Assembly (NCBI RefSeq): GCF_012062845.1
Contig: NZ_WWNB01000003.1
Span: forward strand, 62,001-126,000
DNA length: 64,000 nt
Reading direction: 5' to 3'
Origin: Halomonas salinarum
GTDB lineage: Bacteria; Pseudomonadota; Gammaproteobacteria; Pseudomonadales; Halomonadaceae
The stretch's first letter is position 1. Each line of letters starts with the position of its first letter. A model generated the notes under the pieces. That model saw nothing but the letters and a program-made list of their open reading frames with translations, did not search any database and was not told the DNA's origin. Positions 17,389 through 26,601 of this stretch are shown in pieces. Position numbers and translations under genes: made by a program.

Positions 17389-18750
17389 TTAGCGGCGGGT
17401 TACACTGCGCATAGTGACGAATTCTTCAGCGCCAGTAGGATGAATACCCACGGTGGCATCGAAATCAGCCTTGGTCAGACGTGCACGAACGGCGATGGCG
17501 ATACCCTGAATCAATTCGCCCGCATCCTCACCTACCATGTGAGCACCCAGCACGCGGTCGCTGGCATCATCGACAATCAATTTCATCAGGCAACGCTCGT
17601 CACTGCCGGAAAGCGTGTGCTTCATGGGCTTGAAGTCGGCGGCATACACGCGGATCGCGTCAAATTCGGCTCGTGCTTCCTCTTCGGAAAGTCCAACCGT
17701 GCCGATATTGGGATGGCAGAACACCGCGGTGGCAATGCTTGGGTAATCCAGAGGCTTGGGCGCACTATCTCCGAAGTGATGCTGTACGAGCTGCATGGCC
17801 TCTTCCAGGGCCACCGGTGTCAACTCTGGTCCGCTGGTCACATCGCCGAGCGCCAGAATAGACGGCGTCGATGTTTCGAAACGCTCATCGATGGCGATCT
17901 TGCCATCCTTGTCTAGCGCAATGTCCAGCTTGTCCAGGCCCAGACCTTCGAGGTGGGGCTTGCGACCGGTCGCTGAGAGCACCGCATCCACCTCGAGAGT
18001 CTCCCCATTGGTGAGGGTTACCAGATAGGCATCGCCTTGGGCGTCAATTCGCTCGATATTCGTCTCGAAATGCAGGTTGAGGCCCTTCTTGACCATCTCA
18101 TCGCGGGTGAACTCGCGCACTTCACGGTCAAAGCCACGCAAGAACAATTCGCCGCGATAAACCAGGTGGGATTCACTTCCGAGGCCATTGAAGATGCTGG
18201 CAAACTCCACCGCGATATAACCTCCACCAAGCACCAGGAAGCGATCGGGAAATGTATCCAAATCAAATACCTGGTTGGAGTTCAGCACATGCTCATTGCC
18301 TGGAAAATCCGGTACCCAGGGCCAGCCACCGGTGGCCACCAGAATTTTCTCGGCGCTGAAGGTCTCGCCATTCACCTCAATATGGTTGGCATCGGTTACC
18401 GTGGCGCGACCGTTGATCAGTCGCACATCGGCATTATCGAGCAGGCGCCCATAAATGCCGTTTAGGCGTTTGATTTCTTCGATCTTGTTATCGCGCAGGG
18501 TTGCCCAGTCGAAGCGCGGCGCTTCGGATAGCTGCCACCCGAAGCCGGCACTATCGTGGAAGGCTTCCTGGAAGTGGGCGGCGTAGGAATAGAGCTTCTT
18601 GGGCACGCAGCCTACGTTGACACAGGTGCCGCCGAGATAGCGGTCTTCGGCGATGGCCACTCGGGCGCCCGCGGCGGCAGCGGTTCGCGCAGCACGAACA
18701 CCACCAGACCCTGCGCCTATGACAAAGAGATCGTAATCAAACTGGGACAC
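17389..18750 (-). CDS. gor: Glutathione-disulfide reductase
   Basis: I place the start at GTG 18750 (453 residues, usual length about 450), because AGGAG lies 7 bases upstream and [14 protein letters not shown], the FAD-binding start, follows; a longer frame to 18867 has no ribosome site. The enzyme reduces oxidised glutathione with NADPH in the cytoplasm. The redox pair is Cys43/Cys48 in [14 protein letters not shown]. The NADPH-binding segment is [20 protein letters not shown], and the C-terminal HPTGAEE holds the catalytic His-Glu. It is transcribed away from the carbonic anhydrase gene, ends in its own terminator, and stands upstream of ectA. Confidence 0.93.
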   Translation of the reverse strand: MSQFDYDLFVIGAGSGGVRAARTAAAAGARVAIAEDRYLGGTCVNVGCVPKKLYSYAAHFQEAFHDSAGFGWQLSEAPRFDWATLRDNKIEEIKRLNGIYGRLLDNADVRLINGRATVTDANHIEVNGETFSAEKILVATGGWPWVPDFPGNEHVLNSNQVFDLDTFPDRFLVLGGGYIAVEFASIFNGLGSESHLVYRGELFLRGFDREVREFTRDEMVKKGLNLHFETNIERIDAQGDAYLVTLTNGETLEVDAVLSATGRKPHLEGLGLDKLDIALDKDGKIAIDERFETSTPSILALGDVTSGPELTPVALEEAMQLVQHHFGDSAPKPLDYPSIATAVFCHPNIGTVGLSEEEARAEFDAIRVYAADFKPMKHTLSGSDERCLMKLIVDDASDRVLGAHMVGEDAGELIQGIAIAVRARLTKADFDATVGIHPTGAEEFVTMRSVTRR

Positions 18751-18897
18751 AATATTCTCCTGAATGCTGGAACCTAAAAAGCGATACAGGGATGATAACA
18801 GTGATAAATCCATGCTGGGAGGTCCGCCGTTGACCGCCATGGCTGTACACGGTAAAAAGCGTGCCACCCCAATGGCCGTCTCTACGAGGGTTCGACG

Positions 18898-19554
18898 ATG
18901 ATGAATGAAATGAAGAAACTGCTAGAGCGCAATCGCGAGTGGGCGCAAAGTGTGCACGAACAGGATCCCGACTTCTTTACCCGACTCTCGGAACAGCAGA
19001 ATCCCGACTACCTGTGGATCGGGTGTTCGGACTCGCGGGTCCCTGCAAACCAGATCATCGATCTGCCGCCGGGCGAGGTCTTCGTTCACCGCAACGTCGC
19101 GAACCTCCTCCACCACAACGACATGAATGCCCTGTCCGTGGTGCAGTTCGCGGTCGATGTGCTCAAGGTCAAACACATCATGATCGTAGGTCACTATGGC
19201 TGCGGGGGTGTAAAGGCCGCAGTAACCGGCGGCGAATGCGGCATCGTCGACTACTGGCTGCATAGTGTGCGTGAACTCTACAGCCGCCATCGCAAGAACC
19301 TGGAGACACTCCCGCTCGAGGAACAGGTCGATCGCATGTGCGAGCTCAACGTCAAGGCGCAGGTCGATAACCTCTGCCGCACCAAGATCATCCAGCGCGC
19401 CTGGCAGCGCGGCCAGAAGCTGGCGGTACATGGCTGGGTGTATGGCTTGAGCGACGGCCGCGTCACCGATCTGGAGTGCACCGTTCAGGGCCTCGATCAG
19501 GTGCCTCAGCTATATCGCGTCGACCGCCTGGTGCCTGCCGATCAGGTTGACTGA
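18898..19554 (+). CDS. can: Beta-carbonic anhydrase
   Basis: A 218-residue beta-class carbonic anhydrase (CO2/bicarbonate conversion, cytoplasm). Zinc ligands and the dyad are present: Cys43, Asp45, Arg47 in [12 protein letters not shown], and His99, Cys102 in VGHYGCGG. The size and the end match the Can/CynT2 type of E. coli. Two ATGs in a row (18898 and 18901) are possible starts; a weak GAGGG lies about 8 bases upstream. It is divergent from gor and closed by a strong hairpin. Confidence 0.93.
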   Translation: MMNEMKKLLERNREWAQSVHEQDPDFFTRLSEQQNPDYLWIGCSDSRVPANQIIDLPPGEVFVHRNVANLLHHNDMNALSVVQFAVDVLKVKHIMIVGHYGCGGVKAAVTGGECGIVDYWLHSVRELYSRHRKNLETLPLEEQVDRMCELNVKAQVDNLCRTKIIQRAWQRGQKLAVHGWVYGLSDGRVTDLECTVQGLDQVPQLYRVDRLVPADQVD

Positions 19555-19574
19555 CCCCTCCTCTTTTTGCCTCT

Positions 19575-19607
19575 GCCATTCGTTGGCTGATTCAGCCAAC
19601 GAATGGC
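19575..19607 (+). terminator. Terminator-like hairpin after carbonic anhydrase
   Basis: GCCATTCGTTGGCTG (19575-19589) and CAGCCAACGAATGGC (19593-19607) form a perfect 15-bp stem with a 3-base loop, 20 bases past the can stop. The T-run after it is poor (CGTCTCTCATAATTT). Confidence 0.75.
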
Positions 19608-19732
19608 GTCTCTCATAATTTCGATTGTCCGTCCCTCAAACGACTGTCTAAGGTGTTCAACGTCATCGCTCCCCGCGAGGCTTGATAACAACGGAAAGAC
19701 AACGTCGATAACAACCACAATTGGGGACCTAC

Positions 19733-21307
19733 ATGATCTTTCGAAAAACCCTGCTGGCCACCCTCATCGGTGCCACTGCAGTGGGCGCTGCCCTGCTGCC
19801 CGTCACGGCTTCTGCGGAAAACACCCTGCGCATGGCCTATGATGCCGACCCGGTGTCTCTGGACATTCACGAGCAGTTGTCCGGCGGTATCCTGCAACTA
19901 TCGCATATGACCTTCGACCCCTTGGTTCGCTGGACCAAAGATCTCGACTTCGAACCGCGCCTCGCCACGTCCTGGGAACAGGTCGACGACACCACCATGC
20001 GCATGACGCTGCGCGAGGGGGTGACCTTCCACAGCGGTAACAAGTTCACCGCCGAAGACGTGGTCTTCACCGTCGAACGCTTGAAGGAAAGTCCCGACTT
20101 CAAGGCGATCTTCGCGCCGGTCGAAAGCGTGACAGCCATCGATGACACCACCATCGAATTCACTACCACCAAGCCTTATCCGCTACTGCTGAACCTGGCG
20201 ACCTACATCTTCCCGCTGGATAGCGAGTTCTACAGCGGCACCGATGAAGACGGCGACCCCAAGGACGAGATCGTCAAGAACGGTAACTCCTATGCCTCGC
20301 GCCACCTATCAGGCACCGGTCCCTTTGAAGTCACCAACCGTCAGCAGGGCGTACGCATCGACTTCGAGCGTAATGACGACTATTGGGACCAGTCTTCGCC
20401 GGGTAATGTCGACAACATCGTTCTGACCCCGATCGGCGAAAACGCAACCCGTGTCGCGGCCCTGCTCTCGGGTGATGTCGATTTCATCGCGCCCGTGCCG
20501 CCTAATGATCTGGATCGCATCCGCAACGACGAAGACGTCCAGCTGGTGACCATGTCGGGCACGCGGATCATCCTGTTCCATATGGACCAGAATCGCGTCG
20601 AGGCCTTCAAGGATCCCCGCGTGCGTAAGGCGTTCGCCTATGCCATCAACCAGGAAGGTATCGCCGACCGGCTGATGAAGGGCTTCGCCACACCGGCTGC
20701 TCAGCTGTCTCCTGCCGGTTATACGGGGCATAACGATGAGCTGAGCCCGCGCTACGATGTGGAAAAAGCCAAGGAACTGATGGCCGAGGCCGGCTATGAG
20801 GATGGCTTCTCGATCACCATGATGGCGCCCAATAACCGCTACGTGAACGATGCCAAGATCGCCCAGGCGGTGGCTGCCATGCTGGCCCGCATCAACGTCA
20901 CGGTCGATCTCAAGACCCTGCCCAAGGCCCAGTACTGGGGTGAGTTCGATGAGCGGGCCGCCGACATGATGATGATCGGCTGGCACTCTGACACCGAGGA
21001 CTCAGCGAACTTCTACCAGTACCTGACCGAGTGCCCGGATGCAGAGACCGGTGCCGGCCAGTACAACGCCAGCAACTACTGCAATCCCGAGATTGATGCC
21101 CTGGTGGCCGAGGCTAACGTCGAAGTCGATCTGGAGAAGCGCGCCGAAATGCTGCAAGCCGTGGAACAGGCTCTCTACGATGATGCGGCCTTCGTTCCGC
21201 TTCACTGGCAGGACCTGGCCTGGGCCTCCGCGGAAAACGTCAATATCGAGCCAATCCTCAACGTCATGAATTTCCCCTACCTCGGGGATCTGGTGATCGA
21301 GGAATAA
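19733..21307 (+). CDS. ABC transporter peptide-binding protein (SBP family 5)
   Basis: I start at ATG 19733 (524 residues), where GGGGA sits 6 bases upstream; a TTG at 19721 is an in-frame extension with no merit. A signal peptide is clear (LLATLIGATAVGAALLPVTA, cut after ASA). The body is a family-5 binding protein (DppA/OppA type) with LREGVTFHSGNKFTAEDVVF and DPRVRKAFAYAINQEGIADR. It binds peptides, or similar solutes such as opines, in the periplasm and feeds the permeases encoded next. A dipeptide substrate is likely because a Xaa-Pro dipeptidase gene lies downstream, but it is not proven. Confidence 0.9.
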   Translation: MIFRKTLLATLIGATAVGAALLPVTASAENTLRMAYDADPVSLDIHEQLSGGILQLSHMTFDPLVRWTKDLDFEPRLATSWEQVDDTTMRMTLREGVTFHSGNKFTAEDVVFTVERLKESPDFKAIFAPVESVTAIDDTTIEFTTTKPYPLLLNLATYIFPLDSEFYSGTDEDGDPKDEIVKNGNSYASRHLSGTGPFEVTNRQQGVRIDFERNDDYWDQSSPGNVDNIVLTPIGENATRVAALLSGDVDFIAPVPPNDLDRIRNDEDVQLVTMSGTRIILFHMDQNRVEAFKDPRVRKAFAYAINQEGIADRLMKGFATPAAQLSPAGYTGHNDELSPRYDVEKAKELMAEAGYEDGFSITMMAPNNRYVNDAKIAQAVAAMLARINVTVDLKTLPKAQYWGEFDERAADMMMIGWHSDTEDSANFYQYLTECPDAETGAGQYNASNYCNPEIDALVAEANVEVDLEKRAEMLQAVEQALYDDAAFVPLHWQDLAWASAENVNIEPILNVMNFPYLGDLVIEE

Positions 21308-21321
21308 CCCTCGCCTTCCGT

Positions 21322-21390
21322 GCCGGCTCTCTCAGGGCCGGCGTTTGCCGATACCGTTGTCATCGCACAGCCTTGAGGGCAGTGCGATGA
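21322..21390 (+). terminator. Two hairpins between binding protein and permease genes (partial terminator)
   Basis: GCCGGC (21322-21327) pairs with GCCGGC (21337-21342), and TCATCGCAC (21360-21368) pairs with GTGCGATGA (21382-21390). They lie in the 110-base gap after the binding-protein gene. Such hairpins often leave more transcript for the binding protein than for the permeases. No T-run follows, so full termination is unlikely. Confidence 0.5.
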
Positions 21391-21417
21391 TCACCGCATG
21401 CCTACAGGACGCAATCC

Positions 21418-22464
21418 ATGATTGCCTTTCTGATCAAGCGACTGTTCCACGCCTTTCTGGTGATGTTTGTCATCAGCGTGATCAGCTTCGCCATCCAGGA
21501 CAACCTGGGCGACCCGATCCAACAGATGGTCGGTCAGTCCGTGCCCGAGAGCGAACGCGCTGAACTGCGTGAAGAACTGGGCCTCAATGACCCCTTCTTC
21601 GTCCAGTATCTGCGCTTTGCCAAGAACGCGGCGCAATTCGACTTTGGCTATTCATACATCTTCAATGAGCCGACCACTCAGGTGATCATGCGCCACCTGC
21701 CTGCCACGCTGGAGCTGGTCGCGGCGACCACCTTGCTGATTGTACTGCTGTCGGTGCCTATCGGCGTTTACAGTGCTATCAAGCCGAGAGCCTGGCTGTC
21801 TCGGGCCTTCATGGGCATCTCGATCGTCGGTATTTCGATCCCGGTGTTCTTGACCGCTATTGTATTGATTCAGCTGTTCGCCATCGGCGTAGAAGTTACG
21901 CCCTTCCCCGTTGATACCGTCTGGGGGGCCTGGCTCAACGACCTGCTCTCGACCGATGGCGGCATGCCTGCCTATGGCCGTGGCAACCCCGTCAATGTGT
22001 TCGGCACCTGGGATACCAACTTCAGCTCTCTTGAAGGTCTGACCTACCTAGTATTACCGGCCATATCGCTGGCCTCAATCATGCTGCCGCTGTTCATTCG
22101 CCTCATTCGTGCCGAAATGCTCGAGGTACTGCAGTCCGAGTACGTGAAGTTCGCACGGGCCAAGGGCATCTCGCTGCGTCGCATCTACTTCGTACATGCG
22201 CTCAAGAACACCATGCTGCCAGTGATCACCGTCGGAGGTGTCCAGATCGGCACGCTGGTGGCCTACACCATTCTGACCGAAACGGTCTTCCAGTGGCCGG
22301 GCATGGGGTTGATGTTCCTCGATGCCATCGAGCGCTCGGATATTCCCTTGATCGTCACCTATCTGATGATCGTCGGGCTGATCTTTGTGATCACCAACAC
22401 TCTGGTCGATTTGATTTACGGCCTGGTCAATCCCACCGTCAAGCTTACCGGCAAGCCCGCCTGA
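21418..22464 (+). CDS. Peptide ABC transporter permease (DppB type)
   Basis: A 348-residue inner-membrane permease. It begins with a first helix (LIKRLFHAFLVMFVISVISF), has a periplasmic loop rich in LGDPIQQMVG and LGLNDPFFVQYLRF, then about five more helices. The EAA-type cytoplasmic loop that contacts the ATPase is YVKFARAKGISLRRIYFVHA. It pairs with the DppC-type permease 26 bases downstream. It carries the substrate delivered by the binding protein. Confidence 0.92.
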   Translation: MIAFLIKRLFHAFLVMFVISVISFAIQDNLGDPIQQMVGQSVPESERAELREELGLNDPFFVQYLRFAKNAAQFDFGYSYIFNEPTTQVIMRHLPATLELVAATTLLIVLLSVPIGVYSAIKPRAWLSRAFMGISIVGISIPVFLTAIVLIQLFAIGVEVTPFPVDTVWGAWLNDLLSTDGGMPAYGRGNPVNVFGTWDTNFSSLEGLTYLVLPAISLASIMLPLFIRLIRAEMLEVLQSEYVKFARAKGISLRRIYFVHALKNTMLPVITVGGVQIGTLVAYTILTETVFQWPGMGLMFLDAIERSDIPLIVTYLMIVGLIFVITNTLVDLIYGLVNPTVKLTGKPA

Positions 22465-22490
22465 GCCTGACTGCCATGAGAGAGAACGTC

Positions 22491-23426
22491 ATGAGTGACA
22501 CAATCGTTCCCGGCCGGTGGGCACGCTTTCGCGATTCCTACCTGCTCTACAGCTTCAAGCGCGACCTGATAGCCCAGATCAGCCTGGTGATCTTCGCGTT
22601 GTTGATCTTCGCCGCCGTGTTTGCCCCCTGGCTGGCCCCTGCCAACCCTTATGATCTTGCCCAGATCGATATCCTGGCCTCGGAGCTTCCACCCTTCTGG
22701 ATCGATGGTGCTGATCCTGCGTATCTCATGGGCACCGATGCACAGGGCCGAGACCTGCTGTCGACCATTCTTTATGGCGCACGGGTCTCGCTGATCATCG
22801 GCTTTGGTGCGGTACTGATGCAGGCCGTCATCGGCGTCAGCTTTGGCTTGATGGCGGGTTATCTGGGGGGGCGAGTGGATGCCTTCCTGATGCGCCTGGC
22901 CGATATCCAGCTGTCGTTCTCGACCCTGATGGTCGCCATCATCGTCGGCGCTCTGGTCAAGGCGATCTTCGGCGGCGCGACCTTCAGCGAGTATGCCGTG
23001 CCACTATTGGTGCTGATCATCGGGCTGGCCGAATGGCCACAGTATGCTCGAACAGTACGCGCCTCGGTGCTTGCCGAACGCAGCAAGGAATACGTTGATG
23101 CCGCCCGCGTCATGGGCCTCAAGAGCCGGCGAATCATGTTCCGTCACATATTGCCCAACACCCTGTCGCCGATCTTCGTGATCTCCACGGTGCAGGTTGC
23201 CAACGCCATCATCTCCGAGGCCGCGCTGTCCTTCCTGGGACTCGGCATGCCGGAAACACACCCGTCACTTGGCTCGCTGATCAAGTCAGGCTTTGACTAT
23301 ATCCAGTCGGGCTCCTGGTGGATCACGCTGATTCCCGGTGCCGTTCTGGTCATTCTCGTGCTGGTCATCAACCTGCTGGGCGACTGGCTGCGCGATGTCC
23401 TCAATCCACGTCTCTACAAGGGCTGA
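22491..23426 (+). CDS. Peptide ABC transporter permease (DppC type)
   Basis: I start at ATG 22491 (311 residues), preceded by GAGAGAA; an ATG at 22476 would add five residues but has no ribosome site. There is an N-terminal cytoplasmic stretch and a first helix (LIAQISLVIFALLIFAAVFA), then MGTDAQGRDLLSTILYGARV, which is typical of DppC. The EAA loop reads YVDAARVMGLKSRRIMFRHI. It forms the membrane channel with the DppB-type partner. Confidence 0.92.
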   Translation: MSDTIVPGRWARFRDSYLLYSFKRDLIAQISLVIFALLIFAAVFAPWLAPANPYDLAQIDILASELPPFWIDGADPAYLMGTDAQGRDLLSTILYGARVSLIIGFGAVLMQAVIGVSFGLMAGYLGGRVDAFLMRLADIQLSFSTLMVAIIVGALVKAIFGGATFSEYAVPLLVLIIGLAEWPQYARTVRASVLAERSKEYVDAARVMGLKSRRIMFRHILPNTLSPIFVISTVQVANAIISEAALSFLGLGMPETHPSLGSLIKSGFDYIQSGSWWITLIPGAVLVILVLVINLLGDWLRDVLNPRLYKG

Positions 23427-23436
23427 GGAGTCACCC

Positions 23437-24459
23437 ATGGCACTCTTGGAAGTGAATAACCTCGATGTCCGCTTCGCCCTGCGTGGCGGCGACGTGCGCG
23501 CCCTGCGCGACGTCTGCTTCACCCTCGACCGCGGTGAACGGCTGGGTATCGTCGGCGAATCCGGTGCCGGCAAGTCGGTTGCAGCCTTCAGCCTGTTGAA
23601 TCTGATCGCCAAGCCGGGCTACATCGCTGGCGGCAGCATCATCTTCGATGGCAAGGAGCTGTCGGGCATGAAGGATCGTGGCCTGCGACGTGTCCGTGGC
23701 AACCGCATCTCGATGATCTTTCAGGATCCGATGATGACGCTGAACCCGGTTCTGTCGATTGGCGAACAGATGGTCGAATGCCTGAAGGCCCACCGCCGCA
23801 TCTCGACGCGTGAGGCCCGGGCGATCGCCCTTCACAAGCTGAATCAGGTGCAGATTCCTTCACCGGAAACCCGTCTCGATCAGTACCCACACGAGTTGTC
23901 TGGTGGCATGCGACAACGGGTGATTATCGCCATCGCCCTGCTCCTCGACCCTGACATCATTATCGCCGACGAGCCGACCACTGCGCTGGATGTGACCATC
24001 CAGGCCGAGATCATGGACCTGCTGCTGGAGCTCTGCGACAAGCACAATGTCGGGCTGGTACTGATCACTCATGATCTAGGCGTGGTCAGCCAGGTCACCC
24101 AGCGCATGTTGGTCATGTATGCCGGCCGCGTGATTGAGCAGGGTCCGACCCGCGAGATCATCAACGACCCCCAGCACCCCTATACCCAAGGGCTGATCAA
24201 TGCTCTGCCGCAGATGGCCACCCCCGGTTCACGGCTCAATCAGATTCCCGGCAGCATGCCGTCACTCTCGAACCTGCCCAGCGGCTGCGCCTTCCACCCG
24301 CGCTGCGGTTTTGTCAAAGACGCCAATGGTACGCCTCGTAAGGCCTGCCTCGACAAGGTCCCCGGCTTTGTTGAATCAGGCAACTGCCGGGTGGCCTGTC
24401 ATATGGTCGCCGAGATGATCAACCAACAAGAACGCGACTCGCGAGAGGAGATCCTATGA
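23437..24459 (+). CDS. Peptide ABC transporter ATPase (DppD type)
   Basis: A 340-residue ABC ATPase. The start is ATG 23437, after GAGGAG; the frame upstream belongs to no gene. It has Walker [10 protein letters not shown]-loop QDPMMTLNP, signature LSGGMRQR and Walker [13 protein letters not shown]. The C-terminal oligopeptide-transporter extension has the Cys-rich motif [11 protein letters not shown]. It drives transport together with the DppF-type partner, whose ATG overlaps its stop (ATGA at 24456-24459). Confidence 0.93.
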   Translation: MALLEVNNLDVRFALRGGDVRALRDVCFTLDRGERLGIVGESGAGKSVAAFSLLNLIAKPGYIAGGSIIFDGKELSGMKDRGLRRVRGNRISMIFQDPMMTLNPVLSIGEQMVECLKAHRRISTREARAIALHKLNQVQIPSPETRLDQYPHELSGGMRQRVIIAIALLLDPDIIIADEPTTALDVTIQAEIMDLLLELCDKHNVGLVLITHDLGVVSQVTQRMLVMYAGRVIEQGPTREIINDPQHPYTQGLINALPQMATPGSRLNQIPGSMPSLSNLPSGCAFHPRCGFVKDANGTPRKACLDKVPGFVESGNCRVACHMVAEMINQQERDSREEIL

Positions 24460-25529
24460 CCGCTGCCGTGTCACAGCACGACCCCAAGGCCTCCGAGGTC
24501 GCCAGCCGGGCTAGCGACGCCGACGTGCCGCTGATGGAAATTCGCCATCTCCACAAGCGTTTCTCGCTCTCGGGTGATTTCCTCGAGCAGCTCAAGTTCA
24601 AGGGTGGCAAGCTGATCCGCGAACAGGAATATGTGCATGCCATCAATGGTATCGATCTCGATATCCGGCGTGGTGAAGCACTGTGCGTGGTGGGTGAATC
24701 CGGCTGCGGCAAGTCCACGGTAGCGCGCACGGTGATGGGCCTTTTGACACCGAGCCAGGGCGAGATCCGCTACGCAGGGCAGCGCATCGACAATATGTCG
24801 ACGAAGGAACTGCTGCCCTATCGCCGGCGCATGCAGATGATCTTCCAGAATCCCTATGCCTCGCTCAACCCGCGCATGACCATTCAGCAAACCCTCGAGG
24901 AACCGATTCGCCTGCACCACCCCGACTGGTCGAGGGAACGGGTACGCGATCAGGTGCGCGATGTCATGGATTCAGTGGGCATTGACCCGGACTGGGGGCC
25001 GCGCTTCGGTCATGAATTCTCCGGCGGCCAGCGGCAGCGCATCGCCATTGCTCGGGCACTGGCCGTGGACCCGGAATTCATCGTCGCCGACGAGCCGATC
25101 TCGGCACTCGACGTCTCCATCCAGGCGCAAGTGCTGAACCTGATGATGGAGGCGCAGCAGCAACGCAACCTGACCTATCTGTTCATTACCCATGATCTTG
25201 CCGTGGTCGAACACGTCGGCACCCGGGTGGCCGTCATGTACCTGGGTATGGTGTGCGAAATTGCGCCCACCGGCACGCTATTTGCGAAACCGCGACACCC
25301 CTACACCCAGGCCTTGCTGTCGGCGATCCCGCGACTGGAAGATGATCGCCCTCAACATATCCGCCTGCAGGGCGAGGTACCAACGCCCGTGAACCTGCCC
25401 TCTGGGTGTGTCTTCCACGGTCGCTGTCCCCATGCCAACGAGCGCTGTCGAAAGGAAGTGCCGAGACTGATCGACGTCGAGGACGGCGCCCGGGTCGCCT
25501 GCCATGGTGTCGAGGAAGGTCGCCTATAA
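24456..25529 (+). CDS. Peptide ABC transporter ATPase (DppF type)
   Basis: A 357-residue ABC ATPase, last of the five transporter genes. It has Walker A GESGCGKS, signature FSGGQRQR, Walker B FIVADEPISALD and the C-terminal Cys motif SGCVFHGRCPH. It has an insertion of about 20 residues before the core (LSGDFLEQLKFKGGKLIREQ), which is seen in part of the family. The overlap with the upstream ATPase gene suggests coupled translation of the pair. Confidence 0.93.
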   Translation: MTAAVSQHDPKASEVASRASDADVPLMEIRHLHKRFSLSGDFLEQLKFKGGKLIREQEYVHAINGIDLDIRRGEALCVVGESGCGKSTVARTVMGLLTPSQGEIRYAGQRIDNMSTKELLPYRRRMQMIFQNPYASLNPRMTIQQTLEEPIRLHHPDWSRERVRDQVRDVMDSVGIDPDWGPRFGHEFSGGQRQRIAIARALAVDPEFIVADEPISALDVSIQAQVLNLMMEAQQQRNLTYLFITHDLAVVEHVGTRVAVMYLGMVCEIAPTGTLFAKPRHPYTQALLSAIPRLEDDRPQHIRLQGEVPTPVNLPSGCVFHGRCPHANERCRKEVPRLIDVEDGARVACHGVEEGRL

Positions 25530-25658
25530 GCCGCCCATGGCGAGGGTTTGTATATCGACTTCATACGAGTACGTGTGCGTAGCTCACCGCTCAGTGTTTT
25601 GAACCTCAGTATCTTGAGCAGATGGGTACGCCACGGCTCGTCATAACACAGGAAAGGT

Positions 25659-26567
25659 ATGGAATTACGCTGGCTGGAAGACTTCATTGCCCTGGCCCGC
25701 ACGCGACACTTCTCGCGGGCCGCGGATGAGCAGAACGTCACCCAGCCAACCTTCTCTCGCCGCATCAAACTGCTTGAGGAGGAGATGGGAACGACGCTGA
25801 TCAACCGCCAGACGCTGCCACTATCCCTGACGCCTGCCGGAGAGGAGTTTCTGGCACTCTGCGAACAGATCACAGAGCGTGTGCGTATTACCCGCGACCG
25901 GATTGCGCGGCTAAATGAATCGCAGTCGCGTCGACTGTTGCTGGCAGCCCCCCAGAGCCTGCTTTCGCATTTCCTCACCGACTGGCTGGATGAAATGGGG
26001 CAGCCTCCGTTGCAGCCTTATCTACGTGCGACCGGCTGGCTAGCGGCCGACTACTTCCAGGCACTCGAACGCGGCGAGTGTGACCTGGCGGCCTGCTACT
26101 GGCCTAAAGGACGCACACCTCTGGAGCTCGATATCTCGGGATTCGAGCACCGGGTGATCGGCAGTGAGCGGCTGGTACCGGTCGCTATTCCCGATGACTT
26201 CGGAAAACCCCGCTTCTGCCTGCCGGGTGAACGCCGCGCCCCCCAGCCGCTGATTGCCTATCATGCCCGGGGGCTGATGCAGGCAGCCATTGAGGATCAT
26301 CTAGTGCGTCAGCCGAAGGTCTGTCACTTCAATGTGCTGACCGAGAGTATCCAAAGCAGCAATGTCCGGGAACTGGTGTGCCTGGGGCATGGACTGGGCT
26401 GGCTACCCGAGCGGGTGGCACGCGATGCCTTGGCGTCAGGTCAGCTGGTCCGGGCCGGTACATCTGAATGGGATATTCCTCTGGAAGTGCGGCTATATCG
26501 TCATCGCGAGGCCCATCAAAGCGGCCTCGAGGATTTCTGGTCGACCCTCGAGGCCTCACGGACCTGA
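25659..26567 (+). CDS. LysR-family regulator, HypT-like
   Basis: A 302-residue LysR regulator. The helix-turn-helix lies at residues 1-60 (LRWLEDFIALARTRHFSRAA; TQPTFSRRIKLLEEEMGTTL). The effector domain follows (SLLSHFLTDWLDEMG; HGLGWLPERVA near the end). The first residues and the C-terminal GxGWLPE pattern resemble HypT (YjiE), the hypochlorite-responsive activator of E. coli. It lies 129 bases after the transporter genes and 34 bases before the dipeptidase gene, on the same strand, so it probably controls this cluster. Confidence 0.85.
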   Translation: MELRWLEDFIALARTRHFSRAADEQNVTQPTFSRRIKLLEEEMGTTLINRQTLPLSLTPAGEEFLALCEQITERVRITRDRIARLNESQSRRLLLAAPQSLLSHFLTDWLDEMGQPPLQPYLRATGWLAADYFQALERGECDLAACYWPKGRTPLELDISGFEHRVIGSERLVPVAIPDDFGKPRFCLPGERRAPQPLIAYHARGLMQAAIEDHLVRQPKVCHFNVLTESIQSSNVRELVCLGHGLGWLPERVARDALASGQLVRAGTSEWDIPLEVRLYRHREAHQSGLEDFWSTLEASRT

Positions 26568-26601
26568 TTCGATTCATATACGAAGACTTAGGAATAGCCA
26601 C

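Noticed and set aside
20309-20986. Minus-strand frame of 225 codons inside the binding-protein gene
   Set aside because: Shadow frame without start signal or domain; His/Asp-rich composition is typical of antisense frames.
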